Assembly (NCBI GenBank): GCA_013214705.1
Contig: JABSRZ010000011.1
Location: 1-64,000 of the forward strand
Direction: 5' to 3'
From: Hyphomicrobiales bacterium
GTDB taxonomy: Bacteria; Pseudomonadota; Alphaproteobacteria; Rhizobiales; OSC116
Length of the DNA stretch: 64,000 bases
Of this stretch, positions 51,845 to 61,661 are shown one piece after another. The notes beneath the pieces were generated by a model. That model did no database searches, had not been told where the DNA came from, and saw only the letters and a program-made list of their open reading frames with translations. The first letter of the stretch is position 1. Each line of letters begins with the position of its first letter. The position numbers and the translations under genes were made by a program.

Positions 51845-53356
51845 TTGACCAACCAGCAACAATCACCAGTTCTCTCAGTGGAGGGATTAGTCAAAGATTA
51901 CCCCGGCGTAAGGGCTGTCGATGATGTCAGCTTCTCTATAGAACGTAGCACCGTCCATTGTTTGATAGGCGAAAACGGAGCTGGAAAATCTACCCTAATC
52001 AAAATGTTGACCGGCGCTTTACAGCCTACCCATGGCACGATGAAAGTTAATGGCTCTGTCTATCAACCCAACAACACTCATGAAGCCCGCGGGCATGGCA
52101 TCGCGACATTATTTCAGGAGCTTCACGTTGTTGACGAACTTAGTGTTCTGGAAAACCTAACCCTTGGCATGGAAGTCAGCCGGTTTGGATTTTTTATAAA
52201 ATCCGACCTTGAAGATCGGGTTATCCAAACCCTTAAGGCTATAGAGCCTTCCATCGACCCGTCTGCACGCGTATCTTCTTTAAGTGTGGCACAAAAGCAA
52301 ATTATCGAAATAGCTAGAGCGGCTTCATCTGGCGCCAATGTCATTATAATGGACGAACCGACAGCCGCCCTTTCTGAACGGGAAGTCGACCGACTTTTCG
52401 GCGTGATAAGGCGCTTACAGGAAACTGGTGTCACTGTGATTTATATTTCACATAAGCTTGACGAAATTCTCAACCTTGGTGATACAGTTACCGTTATGCG
52501 TGATGGTAAGCACATCATTACCAAACCGTTATCTGAGGTATCGGGACGCGCCGAACTGATCGAATTGATGATTGGTCGCAGCGCATTTCAAACCCATACG
52601 CCACGGACAAAGATTTCCGACGAAATTCTGCTTAAGGCCGAAAACCTGACCAATGACCTGCTTAAAGATGTGTCATTTCATATTCATAAGGGCGAAATTG
52701 TGGGTTTTTATGGACTTGTTGGCGCTGGGAAAACCGAGATCGCGCGCGCCTTGTTTGGCGCAGATCAAGTGGCGGGTTCAATCAGTTTTAAAGGCCAAAA
52801 AGTCGGCCGTTCGCCCAAACACGCCATAGAGGCAGGCATCGCATTAGTCCCCGAAGAAAGACGGACACAAGGCCTGTTCACCAATTTGACAATCCGCGAG
52901 AATATTCCGGTTATGAATTTAAGAAATTTATCGGATTACGGTATATTCCGCTCTGCAGATGAAGTGGCAGCGGCAATCGAATATGTCGATAAGCTAAGCA
53001 TCGCCACCGATTCCATCGAAAAACATACGGAAAAGCTATCTGGTGGTAATCAGCAAAAAGTGGTGCTGGCAAAATGTTTATTTTCCGATGCCGATTTATT
53101 GTTGTTGGACGAACCAACCCGCGGGGTAGATGTGGGCGCTAAAACCGAAATTTACGACATCATCAAAGATTTGGCAGATGAGGGCAATTCAGTCGCGATA
53201 TTTTCTTCGGAGCTGGAAGAAGTGCTTGGAATTTGTGACCGAATTTTTCTGTTATATTCAGGGTCGCTTGAAGAAGAATTTATCAATAGTCCCGATGTGG
53301 ACGTGTCACACATCTTAAATGTTGTGACAGGTGGCCACGAAGGAGCCGTTCTATGA
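51845..53356 (+). CDS. Sugar ABC transporter ATP-binding protein, two-domain (RbsA/MglA type)
   Basis: A 503-residue ATPase with two ABC domains. The first has Walker A GENGAGKST, the signature region VSSLSVAQKQIIEIARAA and Walker B VIIMDEPTAALSE. The second has GLVGAGKTE, LSGGNQQKVVLAKCL and LLLLDEPTRGVDVG. Length and the Q-less second signature are typical of RbsA. The start is a TTG at 51845 preceded by GGGGAG, a rare but well-placed start. Its stop overlaps the permease start by four bases. Confidence 0.93.
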   Translation: MTNQQQSPVLSVEGLVKDYPGVRAVDDVSFSIERSTVHCLIGENGAGKSTLIKMLTGALQPTHGTMKVNGSVYQPNNTHEARGHGIATLFQELHVVDELSVLENLTLGMEVSRFGFFIKSDLEDRVIQTLKAIEPSIDPSARVSSLSVAQKQIIEIARAASSGANVIIMDEPTAALSEREVDRLFGVIRRLQETGVTVIYISHKLDEILNLGDTVTVMRDGKHIITKPLSEVSGRAELIELMIGRSAFQTHTPRTKISDEILLKAENLTNDLLKDVSFHIHKGEIVGFYGLVGAGKTEIARALFGADQVAGSISFKGQKVGRSPKHAIEAGIALVPEERRTQGLFTNLTIRENIPVMNLRNLSDYGIFRSADEVAAAIEYVDKLSIATDSIEKHTEKLSGGNQQKVVLAKCLFSDADLLLLDEPTRGVDVGAKTEIYDIIKDLADEGNSVAIFSSELEEVLGICDRIFLLYSGSLEEEFINSPDVDVSHILNVVTGGHEGAVL

Positions 53357-54378
53357 GTCTAGTTACAAAATCAGCCAAACCCATTGGCCATAAGCGCAGC
53401 TTAAGTGATGAAATGTTCATCACCATGCTGGTGGCTTCTGTTGCGGTTGGCATATTTTTGTTGGCATCGGTATTAGTGCCCAATTTTTTCCAATGGCAAA
53501 ACCTGATTAATTTGGTGACCAATAACTGGGCGGTTATTTCGCTCGGCATCGGGGTCACATTTCTACTTGTATCGGGGAATTTTGATTTATCGGTTGGCGG
53601 CATTGTGGCCTTATCGGGCGTGCTTTCGGTTTGGTTTGTTCAGTCAACTGGCGGAGTCAACGCTCTTTCAACCGGGCTGGGTATGCCCTATTGGCTTGGG
53701 GTTATATGCGCGCTTGGTGGTGCACTTGCCATTGGCGGCTTAAATGCGCTGTTTGTGGTTCGGTTTCGCATTCCCTCTATCATTGTGACATTAGGCACGA
53801 TGATGGTGGCGCGTGGCATCGCTCAGGTCATCACTCAAGGTTCACAACGCAATACAAATCTACCGGATGAATTTGGTTTCCTCGGAAATTTGACAATGTT
53901 TGGTACCTCTATCAGGTTCCCCGTCGTGCTGATGGCGTTCATGCTAATCGTTGCGGTTATCATTGAAAGAAAAATGGTATTTGGCCGCATAACCTATTGG
54001 ATTGGGGCAAACCCCATTGCCGCCACCTTATCGGGTATCGATAAAGCCAAGCATGTGACTTATTTATATCTGTTCAGTTCTGGCATTGCTGGTGTTGTTG
54101 GCATTCTGTTGTCTTCTGAATTTAAATCTGGTTATTCAAACCGCGGCATGTTGATGGAATTTGACGCATTGGTGATCGCCCTGTTGGGTGGTGTCGCCAT
54201 AGCCGGTGGTTTCGGTTCGGTTGTGGGCATGTTTTTTGGTGCGATTATTTTGGCGGTAGTTACGTCGGCAACCACAGGGTTGACTTTGTCGCCTGACTGG
54301 CAATTCATCCTCAAAGCGGTAGCTGTTTTCCTAGCAATCATGACTCAAACTTGGGCACTTGCCCGCAGAAATCGGTGA
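53353..54378 (+). CDS. Sugar ABC transporter permease (RbsC type), first of two
   Basis: A 341-residue permease of the BPD_transp_2 family with about eight to ten hydrophobic segments. The conserved LLVSGNFDLSVGGIVALSGV segment, ALGGALAIGGLNALFVVRFR and LGTMMVARGIAQ are present, as is ALLGGVAIAGGFGSVVGMFF near the end. It overlaps the ATPase gene by four bases. A second, different permease gene follows, so the channel is likely a heterodimer. Confidence 0.92.
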   Translation: MSLVTKSAKPIGHKRSLSDEMFITMLVASVAVGIFLLASVLVPNFFQWQNLINLVTNNWAVISLGIGVTFLLVSGNFDLSVGGIVALSGVLSVWFVQSTGGVNALSTGLGMPYWLGVICALGGALAIGGLNALFVVRFRIPSIIVTLGTMMVARGIAQVITQGSQRNTNLPDEFGFLGNLTMFGTSIRFPVVLMAFMLIVAVIIERKMVFGRITYWIGANPIAATLSGIDKAKHVTYLYLFSSGIAGVVGILLSSEFKSGYSNRGMLMEFDALVIALLGGVAIAGGFGSVVGMFFGAIILAVVTSATTGLTLSPDWQFILKAVAVFLAIMTQTWALARRNR

Positions 54379-54383
54379 TCTTG

Positions 54384-55415
54384 ATGTCAAAATTATCAAC
54401 CTTTAATCAATCTTCCACCACATTAGGTGGGCTTGTGGCGCAATTTCTTCGCAATTATTATATTTACCTGGTTTTGCTGGTCATCATCGTCATATTAAGT
54501 TTGACCAATCTTGACAGATTTGATCTGTTCGCGCGTGGCAATTTTCTATATGACAGAAATATTATTAATATATTGCGGGTGTCCGCGCCATTGCTAACCC
54601 TTGCGGGTGCGTTCACACTGCTGATGGTTTCTGGTTATATTGATCTTTCGGTCGGGAGCACGATGGGCTTAAGCGCGGTTATCTACGCGATGTTAGCAAT
54701 TAACGGCGTGCCTTTTTTAGCGGCTTTTGGGTTAACCATGGTATGTGGTGCTTTGCTAGGGGCTTTTAATGGGCTTCTGGTGGTGAAGTTAAAAATCACT
54801 CCGGTTATCGCCACCTTAATCACGCTTAGTTTATTTAAGGGCATCGCCCTGCTGCTGGTGCAGGATGGGGTTTCGGCAATTAAATCTATTGGCGATATAA
54901 AAATGCCGACTTGGTTTAATTCTTATGGCAGAGAAGGCGTATTGATGGGCTTGCCCATGGCCTTTTGGGTAGCTGTTGCCGTGACTATAATATTAGTTGT
55001 TGCTCAGAACCGAACCCTATTGGGTAAATATGCAGCGGCAACCGGTGGCAACCCGATAGCTGCGAAATTATCTGGAATTCAAACCGGGAGGGTTGTATTT
55101 GTACTCTATATCATTGTCGGCGTTACCGCAGCCCTAGCGGGGATTGCCCGCTCTAGTTTCATGTCGCTCGGCGATCCGCTTTCGGGCGATGGTATGGAGC
55201 TAAACGCCATTCTCATCGTGCTTATTGGTGGCACTGCTTTTAGTGGTGGTGAAGGCAGGGTGTTTAGATCTTTCATTGGCGCGCTTATTATTATGGTGCT
55301 AACTGTGGGCATGCTAACCCTTGTGCCGGCTTATTTTCAAACATTGGTCATTGGCGCTGCATTGCTTGCCGCCGCTGCTTCTAACCATCTTATAAGCAGA
55401 AAGGCAGCAGAATAA
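54384..55415 (+). CDS. Sugar ABC transporter permease (RbsC type), second of two
   Basis: A 343-residue permease paralogous to the one before it. It has FTLLMVSGYIDLSVGSTMGL, MVCGALLGAFNGLLVVKLKI and the late ILIVLIGGTAFSGGEGRVFR motif. The ATG at 54384 is used, five bases after the preceding stop; a longer frame upstream would overlap the first permease by 28 bases. The pair with the ATPase and binding protein completes the importer. Confidence 0.9.
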   Translation: MSKLSTFNQSSTTLGGLVAQFLRNYYIYLVLLVIIVILSLTNLDRFDLFARGNFLYDRNIINILRVSAPLLTLAGAFTLLMVSGYIDLSVGSTMGLSAVIYAMLAINGVPFLAAFGLTMVCGALLGAFNGLLVVKLKITPVIATLITLSLFKGIALLLVQDGVSAIKSIGDIKMPTWFNSYGREGVLMGLPMAFWVAVAVTIILVVAQNRTLLGKYAAATGGNPIAAKLSGIQTGRVVFVLYIIVGVTAALAGIARSSFMSLGDPLSGDGMELNAILIVLIGGTAFSGGEGRVFRSFIGALIIMVLTVGMLTLVPAYFQTLVIGAALLAAAASNHLISRKAAE

Positions 55416-55500
55416 TGTGTGTTAAACATATCAAATTTACAGATTTGCAACTAAAATTCTGTTTTACTGGGCTTACAAACAATAAAAAGTTGGATAGATT

Positions 55501-56466
55501 ATGGCGGTAAAAAATGACATTCTTGACTATGATACAGCCCGCCAGATTTATCGTGTTTTGGTGATGCATTATGTTGAAGGTTTAAAGCAATCGGAAATTG
55601 CGGCAAAAATGGATCTTTCGGCGGCTAAAGTTAACCGCTTGATTAGACAAGGCCGCGACAAAGGCATGGTCGATATTAGCATTAAATCGCCGTTCCAACC
55701 TTTGCTGGATATCGAAAGCGCGCTAAAGAAAATTGGCAATCTGGATGATGCTATGGTCACACCTACTTTATCAGAAAACCCAGACGTGGTGCTGAAAACA
55801 GTAGGCGAAGCTGGTGCTAACTTGCTGTTGGAAAAGCTTAAAGATGGTGACACCATTTGCATTACCGGTGGCAAAGGCGTCAGCGCGTTGGTTGCTGGGC
55901 TTAACCCCGAACGCAGCTATGATGTCGAAGTGGTGCCAGCAACCGGTTGTGTGCAAGGTCAGCATTATACCGATGTAAACCATGTAGCGACGCAATTGGC
56001 CGAAAAATTAGGTGGCCGGGCGTTTCAAATTCATGCGCCGTTATTTGCCGAAACCAGCCAGCAAAAAGAAATGTTGATTGGTATGAAATCTGTCACTGAG
56101 ATATTAGACCGCGCGCGTAATGCTGACATTGCCATATTTGGTGTGGGGTCGATTTTATCGGCCGACTCAAGTTATTATGACTTGCATCCGATGCCAAAAG
56201 ATGATCAGGACGATATTTTAAAAGCTGGTGCCACCGGCGAATTGCTGGCTCATTTGCTCGATAAAAACGGCCGGCTTTGCGACTATTCGCTAAATTCTAA
56301 ATTGGTGGCGTTAAGCCCCGAAGAACTAGCCCAAATACCCCTAACTATGGGTATTGCTAGTGGTGACAATAAAATTGCGCCGATATGTTCGATGTTGCGC
56401 GGCAACCATGTGAAGGCACTGGTGCTAGACGAAGCGACAGCCAAAGGCGTTCTGGATACTATTTGA
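55501..56466 (+). CDS. SorC-family sugar-responsive transcriptional regulator
   Basis: A 321-residue SorC regulator. The N-terminal helix-turn-helix is EGLKQSEIAAKMDLSAAKVN followed by RLIRQGRDKGMVDI, and the rest is the sugar-phosphate-binding domain with GDTICITGGKGVSALVAGLN and IFGVGSILSADSSYYDL. The group includes EryD and other polyol regulators. It lies between the transporter and the enzyme genes, 85 bases after the permease, and probably senses the phosphorylated pathway sugar. The inverted repeat at 50532-50570 is a candidate site. Confidence 0.9.
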   Translation: MAVKNDILDYDTARQIYRVLVMHYVEGLKQSEIAAKMDLSAAKVNRLIRQGRDKGMVDISIKSPFQPLLDIESALKKIGNLDDAMVTPTLSENPDVVLKTVGEAGANLLLEKLKDGDTICITGGKGVSALVAGLNPERSYDVEVVPATGCVQGQHYTDVNHVATQLAEKLGGRAFQIHAPLFAETSQQKEMLIGMKSVTEILDRARNADIAIFGVGSILSADSSYYDLHPMPKDDQDDILKAGATGELLAHLLDKNGRLCDYSLNSKLVALSPEELAQIPLTMGIASGDNKIAPICSMLRGNHVKALVLDEATAKGVLDTI

Positions 56467-56479
56467 AAGGTTACAAATT

Positions 56480-57472
56480 ATGACTGATATAATTACACGT
56501 GAGATTGGCAAGTCTGGCATTAAAGCCTCTGCTGTTGGCCTGGGTACATGGGCGATGGGTGGCTGGATGTGGGGCGGGACAGATGAAGATTTATCTGTGC
56601 GTGCTGTGCAAGCCGCCATTGATGAAGGCATCAGCTTGATTGACACCGCCCCAGCTTATGGCATGGGGAAATCCGAAGAACTTGTCGGACGTGCCATTAA
56701 AGGCCGGCGCGACAAAGTGGTTTTAACCACCAAGTGTGGTCTGGTTTGGCACACAGATGGCGGCGAACATTTCTTCGATCAGGCCGGTAAACCGGTACAT
56801 CGTTATTTGGGCAAAGACTCGATTATTTATGAAGTTGAACAAAGTTTAAAACGCTTAGGAACCGATTATATCGATCATTATATCACCCATTGGCAGGACC
56901 CGACGACCCCAGTTTCTGAAACCATGGAAGCCATGGACATGTTAAAACAACAGGGCAAAATTCGTTCTGTGGGCATTAGCAATGTCACTGCAGACGATTT
57001 AAAGGCTTATGTTACGGTCGGCGGTGTTGATTCCATACAGGAATGCTACTCGATGCTCGACAGAGGTGCCGAGGCGGAATTGCTGCCGATCTGCAAATCT
57101 AACGATATTTCCATGTTGAGTTATTCGTCACTGGCACTGGGTTTATTGTCAGGAAAAATTGGCCCAGACCGCAAGTTTGATGGTGATGATCAGCGCATTG
57201 GTAACCCGCGTTTTAGCATGGCGAACCGCGAAAAAATATCGACTTTGTTTGAAGAAATTAAACCGATTGCAGATAATTATGATGCCACCATCGCCCAGTT
57301 GGTGATTGCATGGACGATACAGCAACCCGGCATAACATTTGCTTTATGCGGGGCGAGAAACCCAGAACAAGCCGTCGAGAATGCGCGCGCCGGGGCAATT
57401 GCCCTCAATGCTGGTCATGTGGCCACTATAAACAGCGCGGTTGATAAATATTTGCAAAATATGGATGCCTAA
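56480..57472 (+). CDS. Aldo/keto reductase
   Basis: A 330-residue aldo/keto reductase of the TIM-barrel family. The catalytic set is visible: Asp and Tyr in IDTAPAYGMGKSEELVGRAI, the lysine in KVVLTTKCG, and the histidine in DYIDHYITHWQDP. The NADPH segment is near LVIAWTIQQPGITFALCGAR. It reduces a sugar aldehyde or ketone, or oxidises the alcohol in reverse, with NADP. In this operon it may interconvert a polyol and an aldose before phosphorylation. It follows the SorC gene by 13 bases. Confidence 0.9.
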   Translation: MTDIITREIGKSGIKASAVGLGTWAMGGWMWGGTDEDLSVRAVQAAIDEGISLIDTAPAYGMGKSEELVGRAIKGRRDKVVLTTKCGLVWHTDGGEHFFDQAGKPVHRYLGKDSIIYEVEQSLKRLGTDYIDHYITHWQDPTTPVSETMEAMDMLKQQGKIRSVGISNVTADDLKAYVTVGGVDSIQECYSMLDRGAEAELLPICKSNDISMLSYSSLALGLLSGKIGPDRKFDGDDQRIGNPRFSMANREKISTLFEEIKPIADNYDATIAQLVIAWTIQQPGITFALCGARNPEQAVENARAGAIALNAGHVATINSAVDKYLQNMDA

Positions 57473-57503
57473 AGGCGTTCAACATTTATTAGAAAGAAGT
57501 TAG

Positions 57504-59243
57504 ATGTCCGTCCCAACTCGTGAAAACGTGCTAGATACATTACGCCAAAATCAGACCCCACAGGTGCTGATTGTGGGTGGTGGCATTAATGGCATCGGCT
57601 TATATCGAGAGCTTGCTCTGCAAGGCATTGAAGTGGTTTTGGTAGAGCGAAATGACTTTTGTAGTGGTGCCAGCACCGCCTTGTCACGGATGATTCATGG
57701 TGGCCTGCGTTACATGGAAAATGGCGAATTTCAGCTGGTCAAAGAATCTTTGCACGAGCGCAACAATTTACTGAAAAATGCACCGCATTATGTAGCGCCT
57801 TTGCCAACAATAGTGCCTATTTTTAGCTATTCTTCGGGCATATGGGGCGCGATTAGGCGGTTTTTACGGCTGTCTGACAAACCCACTAGGCGTGGTGCAT
57901 TTATCGTCAAAATGGGTTTAACTTTGTATGATTTGTTTACAAAATCTGACCAAGTTATGCCGAAGCATATATTTAGAAATAAGGCCAATACCTTTAAAGG
58001 CTGGCCGGCGTTTCACCCGGATGTGAAATGTAGTGCGACCTATTATGATGCGTGGATCACATATCCGGAGCGTCTTGGTCTGGAAATGATAAATGATGTC
58101 GGGCAAACGAACCCCAATGCAATTGCGCTTAACTATATGAATGTTGAGGGTGCTGAGGGCAAAACAGTGCAAGTGACCGATGCCCTTACGCAACAAAGCA
58201 TATCAATCACCCCAGATATTATTGTCAACGCCACTGGCGCATGGGTAGATTTTACCAATGGGGCATTATCGGCTTCGCCTGACAATAAAAAAACCGACAT
58301 TGTGGGTGGCACTAAAGGTTCGCATCTGGTTATTCGCAATGATGATTTGTTGGCTGCCACTGGCGGTCAGATGGTTTATTACGAAAATCAGGAAGGTCGA
58401 ATTTGTATTTTGTTTCCTTATTTTGGCAATGTCTTGGTGGGGTCAACTGATCTTAAACTTGATGATCCGGAAGGCAATAAGTGCGAAGATTTTGAGCGCG
58501 AATATATTCTGGAATCGCTGAAATTTGTGTTTCCGAAAATTGAAATTGCCGCATCTGAAATATTATACTCGTTTAGTGGCGTTAGGCCGCTGCCACAAAG
58601 TGACAGCACGGTGACCGGAAAAATTAGCCGCGACCATTATTGCAAAGTTGTTTCCAAAGCTGAGGGTTTCGAAACCCCAGTTTTATGCATGATCGGTGGT
58701 AAATGGACAACTTTTCGGGCGTTTGGCGAGCAAGTTGCCGACCAAATATTGGATATGCTAGAGCTGAAAAGAAACGTTTCGACAAAGGATTTGCCGATAG
58801 GTGGCGGACGAGATTTCCCGCGGTCAAAAATCGGTTGTGACGAGTGGGTGAATGGTTTGTCGGTGCGTTCTGGCCTTAAGGCAATGCGGGTAAAAAGCCT
58901 AGTAGAACGTTATGGCACGATTGCTGAGCGCATAATAGATTTTATGCAAACCGGCGATGATGCTCCGCTTGCAAGCTTGGCCAGTTATTCAAAGCGCGAG
59001 ATAGAATATATCATTTTGAATGAACATATTGTGACTTTAAGCGATATATTATGCCGCCGCACATCTATCGCCATTAGTGGCGACGTGTCGCTGACCGTCA
59101 TAAATGAAATATTAGAAATTTTAGCCAGCTTGAAACAATGGACTAAAGACCAGAAACAGGCCGAACTAGATAACGTTTTGTACCGTTTATCGCATTTTCA
59201 CAACCTCACAGAAGATGTATTACGCCAACGTGGAATAACTTAG
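57504..59243 (+). CDS. GlpD-like FAD-dependent polyol-phosphate dehydrogenase
   Basis: A 579-residue flavoprotein of the GlpD/EryB class. The FAD motif is VLIVGGGINGIGLYRELALQ (22-41), then FCSGASTALSRMIHGGLRYM, the glycerol-3-phosphate dehydrogenase hallmark. ILFPYFGNVLVGSTDLKLDD and IGGKWTTFRAFGEQVADQIL follow in order, and the C-terminal helical domain is present. It oxidises a polyol phosphate to a keto phosphate at the membrane and feeds electrons to quinone. The adjacent FGGY kinase and class I aldolase make an erythritol, threitol or pentitol phosphate as plausible as glycerol 3-phosphate. Confidence 0.88.
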   Translation: MSVPTRENVLDTLRQNQTPQVLIVGGGINGIGLYRELALQGIEVVLVERNDFCSGASTALSRMIHGGLRYMENGEFQLVKESLHERNNLLKNAPHYVAPLPTIVPIFSYSSGIWGAIRRFLRLSDKPTRRGAFIVKMGLTLYDLFTKSDQVMPKHIFRNKANTFKGWPAFHPDVKCSATYYDAWITYPERLGLEMINDVGQTNPNAIALNYMNVEGAEGKTVQVTDALTQQSISITPDIIVNATGAWVDFTNGALSASPDNKKTDIVGGTKGSHLVIRNDDLLAATGGQMVYYENQEGRICILFPYFGNVLVGSTDLKLDDPEGNKCEDFEREYILESLKFVFPKIEIAASEILYSFSGVRPLPQSDSTVTGKISRDHYCKVVSKAEGFETPVLCMIGGKWTTFRAFGEQVADQILDMLELKRNVSTKDLPIGGGRDFPRSKIGCDEWVNGLSVRSGLKAMRVKSLVERYGTIAERIIDFMQTGDDAPLASLASYSKREIEYIILNEHIVTLSDILCRRTSIAISGDVSLTVINEILEILASLKQWTKDQKQAELDNVLYRLSHFHNLTEDVLRQRGIT

Positions 59244-59249
59244 GAGATA

Positions 59250-60101
59250 ATGATGTTAATTAGCAAAAAAACCCGCATGAACCGTTTGTTTGGACAGGGA
59301 AAATGCCTAGATGTGGCCATCGATCATGGCGTATGCAATGAGCCTTCTTTTTTGGGCGGCCTAGAAGATATTTCTAAAGTGGTCGATGTGCTGGTGGATG
59401 CTGGCCCCGATGCCATTCAGATGAATTATGGCGAATGTGACTTGCTGCAAAATAAGCCCGGTAAAGACAAACCTGCTTTGGTGATGCGCATTGATATGGG
59501 CAACCCCTATAATGCCACCCGCCACCGCGTGATGTGGGCTGAATTGCAAAATACCGAAGAACCAATTTTGGCGGCGCTGCAAATGGATGCCGCCTGCGTG
59601 GTGGTGAATTTATTTATGCTGCCGGATGAACCAGACTTGTTTCGCCAATGCGTTAAAAACATCGCCCGGGTTAGAAATGATTGTGAAAAATTTGGCATGC
59701 CGTTGATGATTGAACCATTGGTGATGTTGCCAAATGAAGTAAGAGGTGGTTATCAGGTCGATGGCAATACCGAAAAAATTGTCACTTTGGCAAGACTAGC
59801 GCGGGAAATGGGGGCAGATATTATCAAAGCCGACCCAACTTCAGACCCTAATGATTTTTATAAAGTGATTGAAGCGTCTCGCTGCCCAGTATTGGTGCGT
59901 GGTGGTGGCAAAGAAGATTTGAAAACGGTTTTTGATAAATCATATGCGCTTATGTCGCAAGGCGCACAAGGTATGGTTTATGGCCGTAATATTTACCAAC
60001 ATGATAACCCCAAACAAGTAGTCAAAGGCCTCATGGCGATGATTCATAACGACGCGACCGGCGATGAAGCGTGGGATATTTATCAGAATGATAAAGGGTG
60101 A
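59250..60101 (+). CDS. Class I aldolase, DeoC/LsrF/FbaB family
   Basis: A 283-residue TIM-barrel aldolase. The Schiff-base lysine is in GADIIKADPTSDP, followed by CPVLVRGGGKED and the phosphate-binding end MVYGRNIYQHDNP. VAIDHGVCNEP near the start is also typical. The ATG at 59250 or 59253 may be the start; AGGAG fits either. Family enzymes cleave keto-sugar phosphates to DHAP or a related triose and an aldehyde. Between the dehydrogenase and the kinase it gives the full kinase, dehydrogenase, aldolase sequence of a polyol pathway. The cleaved sugar is not known. Confidence 0.87.
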   Translation: MMLISKKTRMNRLFGQGKCLDVAIDHGVCNEPSFLGGLEDISKVVDVLVDAGPDAIQMNYGECDLLQNKPGKDKPALVMRIDMGNPYNATRHRVMWAELQNTEEPILAALQMDAACVVVNLFMLPDEPDLFRQCVKNIARVRNDCEKFGMPLMIEPLVMLPNEVRGGYQVDGNTEKIVTLARLAREMGADIIKADPTSDPNDFYKVIEASRCPVLVRGGGKEDLKTVFDKSYALMSQGAQGMVYGRNIYQHDNPKQVVKGLMAMIHNDATGDEAWDIYQNDKG

Positions 60102-60106
60102 GTGAA

Positions 60107-61624
60107 ATGGGGTCATATCTATTAGGCTTGGATGCGGGTAACACGATTTTAAAGGCTGTGTTATTTGACTTGAGCGGCAATGAAATTGCGGTTTATGCAA
60201 AAGATGGCAAGTCGAACTATCCACAAGCGGGATATGTCGAACGCGATATGAACGAATTGTGGAGCCAAGCGCAAGAAGCGATAAACGGATGTATTGCCAA
60301 AGCTGGCATCAATGCCGCTGACATTATAGCCGTTGGCTGCAGTGGCCATGGCAATGGTTTATATTTGTTAGACCAAGACGGTGAAGCGTTGCTGGGCATT
60401 CAGTCGTTAGATAGCCGCGCGATGGGCTTGGTTGAGCGATGGCAAAAAGATGGCACAGCTGATGCGCTTTACCCAATATGTTTGCAAAAACCATGGCCGT
60501 CACAAACCCCAACTTTGCTAGCATGGGTTAAGGAAAATGACCCAGAAACCTATGCCAAAATTGGCACTGTATTTTTGGTTAAAGATTTTGTCACCCATAA
60601 GCTAACCGGTGTTTTAAGTTCTGATTATTCGGATATGAGCGGCTGTTCATTTTTGAAATTACCCGACCGTAAATATGACCGCGAATTGCTTGAAAAATTT
60701 GGCATAGCTGATTGTGAAGACAAATTGCCCAAATTGTATGAACCAAGCGAAATTGTGGGAAAGGTTACCCAACTTGCGGCTGAACAAACTAGTTTAGCTG
60801 TTGGCACACCGGTGGTGGCAGGTCTGTTTGACGTGGTTGCCAGTGCTTTGGGCTCAGGCGTGGTGGAATTGGGCGAAGCTTCAATTGTTGCCGGAACTTG
60901 GAGCATTAATCAGGTGATTGTCGAAAAACCATTGGTTGATGACACTATTTTCATGACCGCATCTTATGCTGATGACCGCTATATGGAAATAGAGGCCAGT
61001 GCCACCTCGGCGGCCAACCTTGAATGGTTTGTAAAGGAATTTATAGAACCGGGTTTAGACCATGATAGTGGTGTATCGCCATTTGATATTTGCAATGATT
61101 TGGTGGCAGGGGTTAAACTAGATGCTGCCTTGCCTTTATATCATCCGTTTTTATATGGCTCTAGCACCAATGGTGCAGCCCGCGCTGGTTTTTATGGCAT
61201 TGGTGGTTGGCATGGCCGGGCAGAAATGTTGCACGCTCTATATGAAGGTGTGGTATTTGGGCATCGCAAACATGTCGAAACCTTGCGCGCTGCTGGCGCG
61301 GGTTTTAACAAAGTTATATTATCTGGTGGTGGCTCAAGAAGCCCGGTATGGCCGCAAATGTTTGCCGACATTTTGGATGTGCCGGTGACCATTGCCAAAT
61401 GTCAAGAAACTGGCGCTTTAGGTGCGGCAATTGCCGCTGGCATTGGGGCAGGGGTATTTGGCAGTTATGAGGCAGGGGTTAAAAAAATGACCCAATTGGA
61501 CCGCCAATATACGCCCAATGCAGCCACCCAAAAAACCTATGCAGAACGTTACGAAATTTACAACTCTCTTTGTGATGACCTAGGCTCTGCTTGGGACACT
61601 TTAAAAGACATATCAAATAACTAA
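60107..61624 (+). CDS. FGGY-family carbohydrate kinase (LyxK/EryA-like)
   Basis: A 505-residue FGGY kinase. The first motif is LLGLDAGNTILKAVLFDLSG, with YVERDMNELW as the usual following segment. The middle has SGHGNGLYLLDQDGEALLGI and GTPVVAGLFDVVASALGSGV. The C-terminal adenosine part is VILSGGGSRSPVWPQMFADI. It resembles L-xylulose and 3-keto-L-gulonate kinases more than glycerol kinase. The ATG at 60107 is preferred over a GTG at 60098. It phosphorylates the imported polyol or keto-sugar in the cytoplasm. Its stop lies in a 20-bp tandem repeat. Confidence 0.88.
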   Translation: MGSYLLGLDAGNTILKAVLFDLSGNEIAVYAKDGKSNYPQAGYVERDMNELWSQAQEAINGCIAKAGINAADIIAVGCSGHGNGLYLLDQDGEALLGIQSLDSRAMGLVERWQKDGTADALYPICLQKPWPSQTPTLLAWVKENDPETYAKIGTVFLVKDFVTHKLTGVLSSDYSDMSGCSFLKLPDRKYDRELLEKFGIADCEDKLPKLYEPSEIVGKVTQLAAEQTSLAVGTPVVAGLFDVVASALGSGVVELGEASIVAGTWSINQVIVEKPLVDDTIFMTASYADDRYMEIEASATSAANLEWFVKEFIEPGLDHDSGVSPFDICNDLVAGVKLDAALPLYHPFLYGSSTNGAARAGFYGIGGWHGRAEMLHALYEGVVFGHRKHVETLRAAGAGFNKVILSGGGSRSPVWPQMFADILDVPVTIAKCQETGALGAAIAAGIGAGVFGSYEAGVKKMTQLDRQYTPNAATQKTYAERYEIYNSLCDDLGSAWDTLKDISNN

Positions 61625-61652
61625 AGTTAAGGTCAAATAACTAAAAGTAAGG
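61613..61652 (+). repeat. 20-bp tandem duplication spanning the kinase stop
   Basis: Two adjacent 20-bp units with two mismatches at 61613-61632 and 61633-61652. Each holds TCAAATAACTAA and AAGG. The first unit contains the kinase stop and the second brings the ribosome-binding site for the next gene. It looks like a recent local slip that kept both signals. Confidence 0.8.
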
Positions 61653-61661
61653 AAAAAAATT

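Noticed and set aside
61613-61652. Repeat as start of a CRISPR or satellite array
   Set aside because: Only two adjacent units without spacers, and it covers a stop codon.
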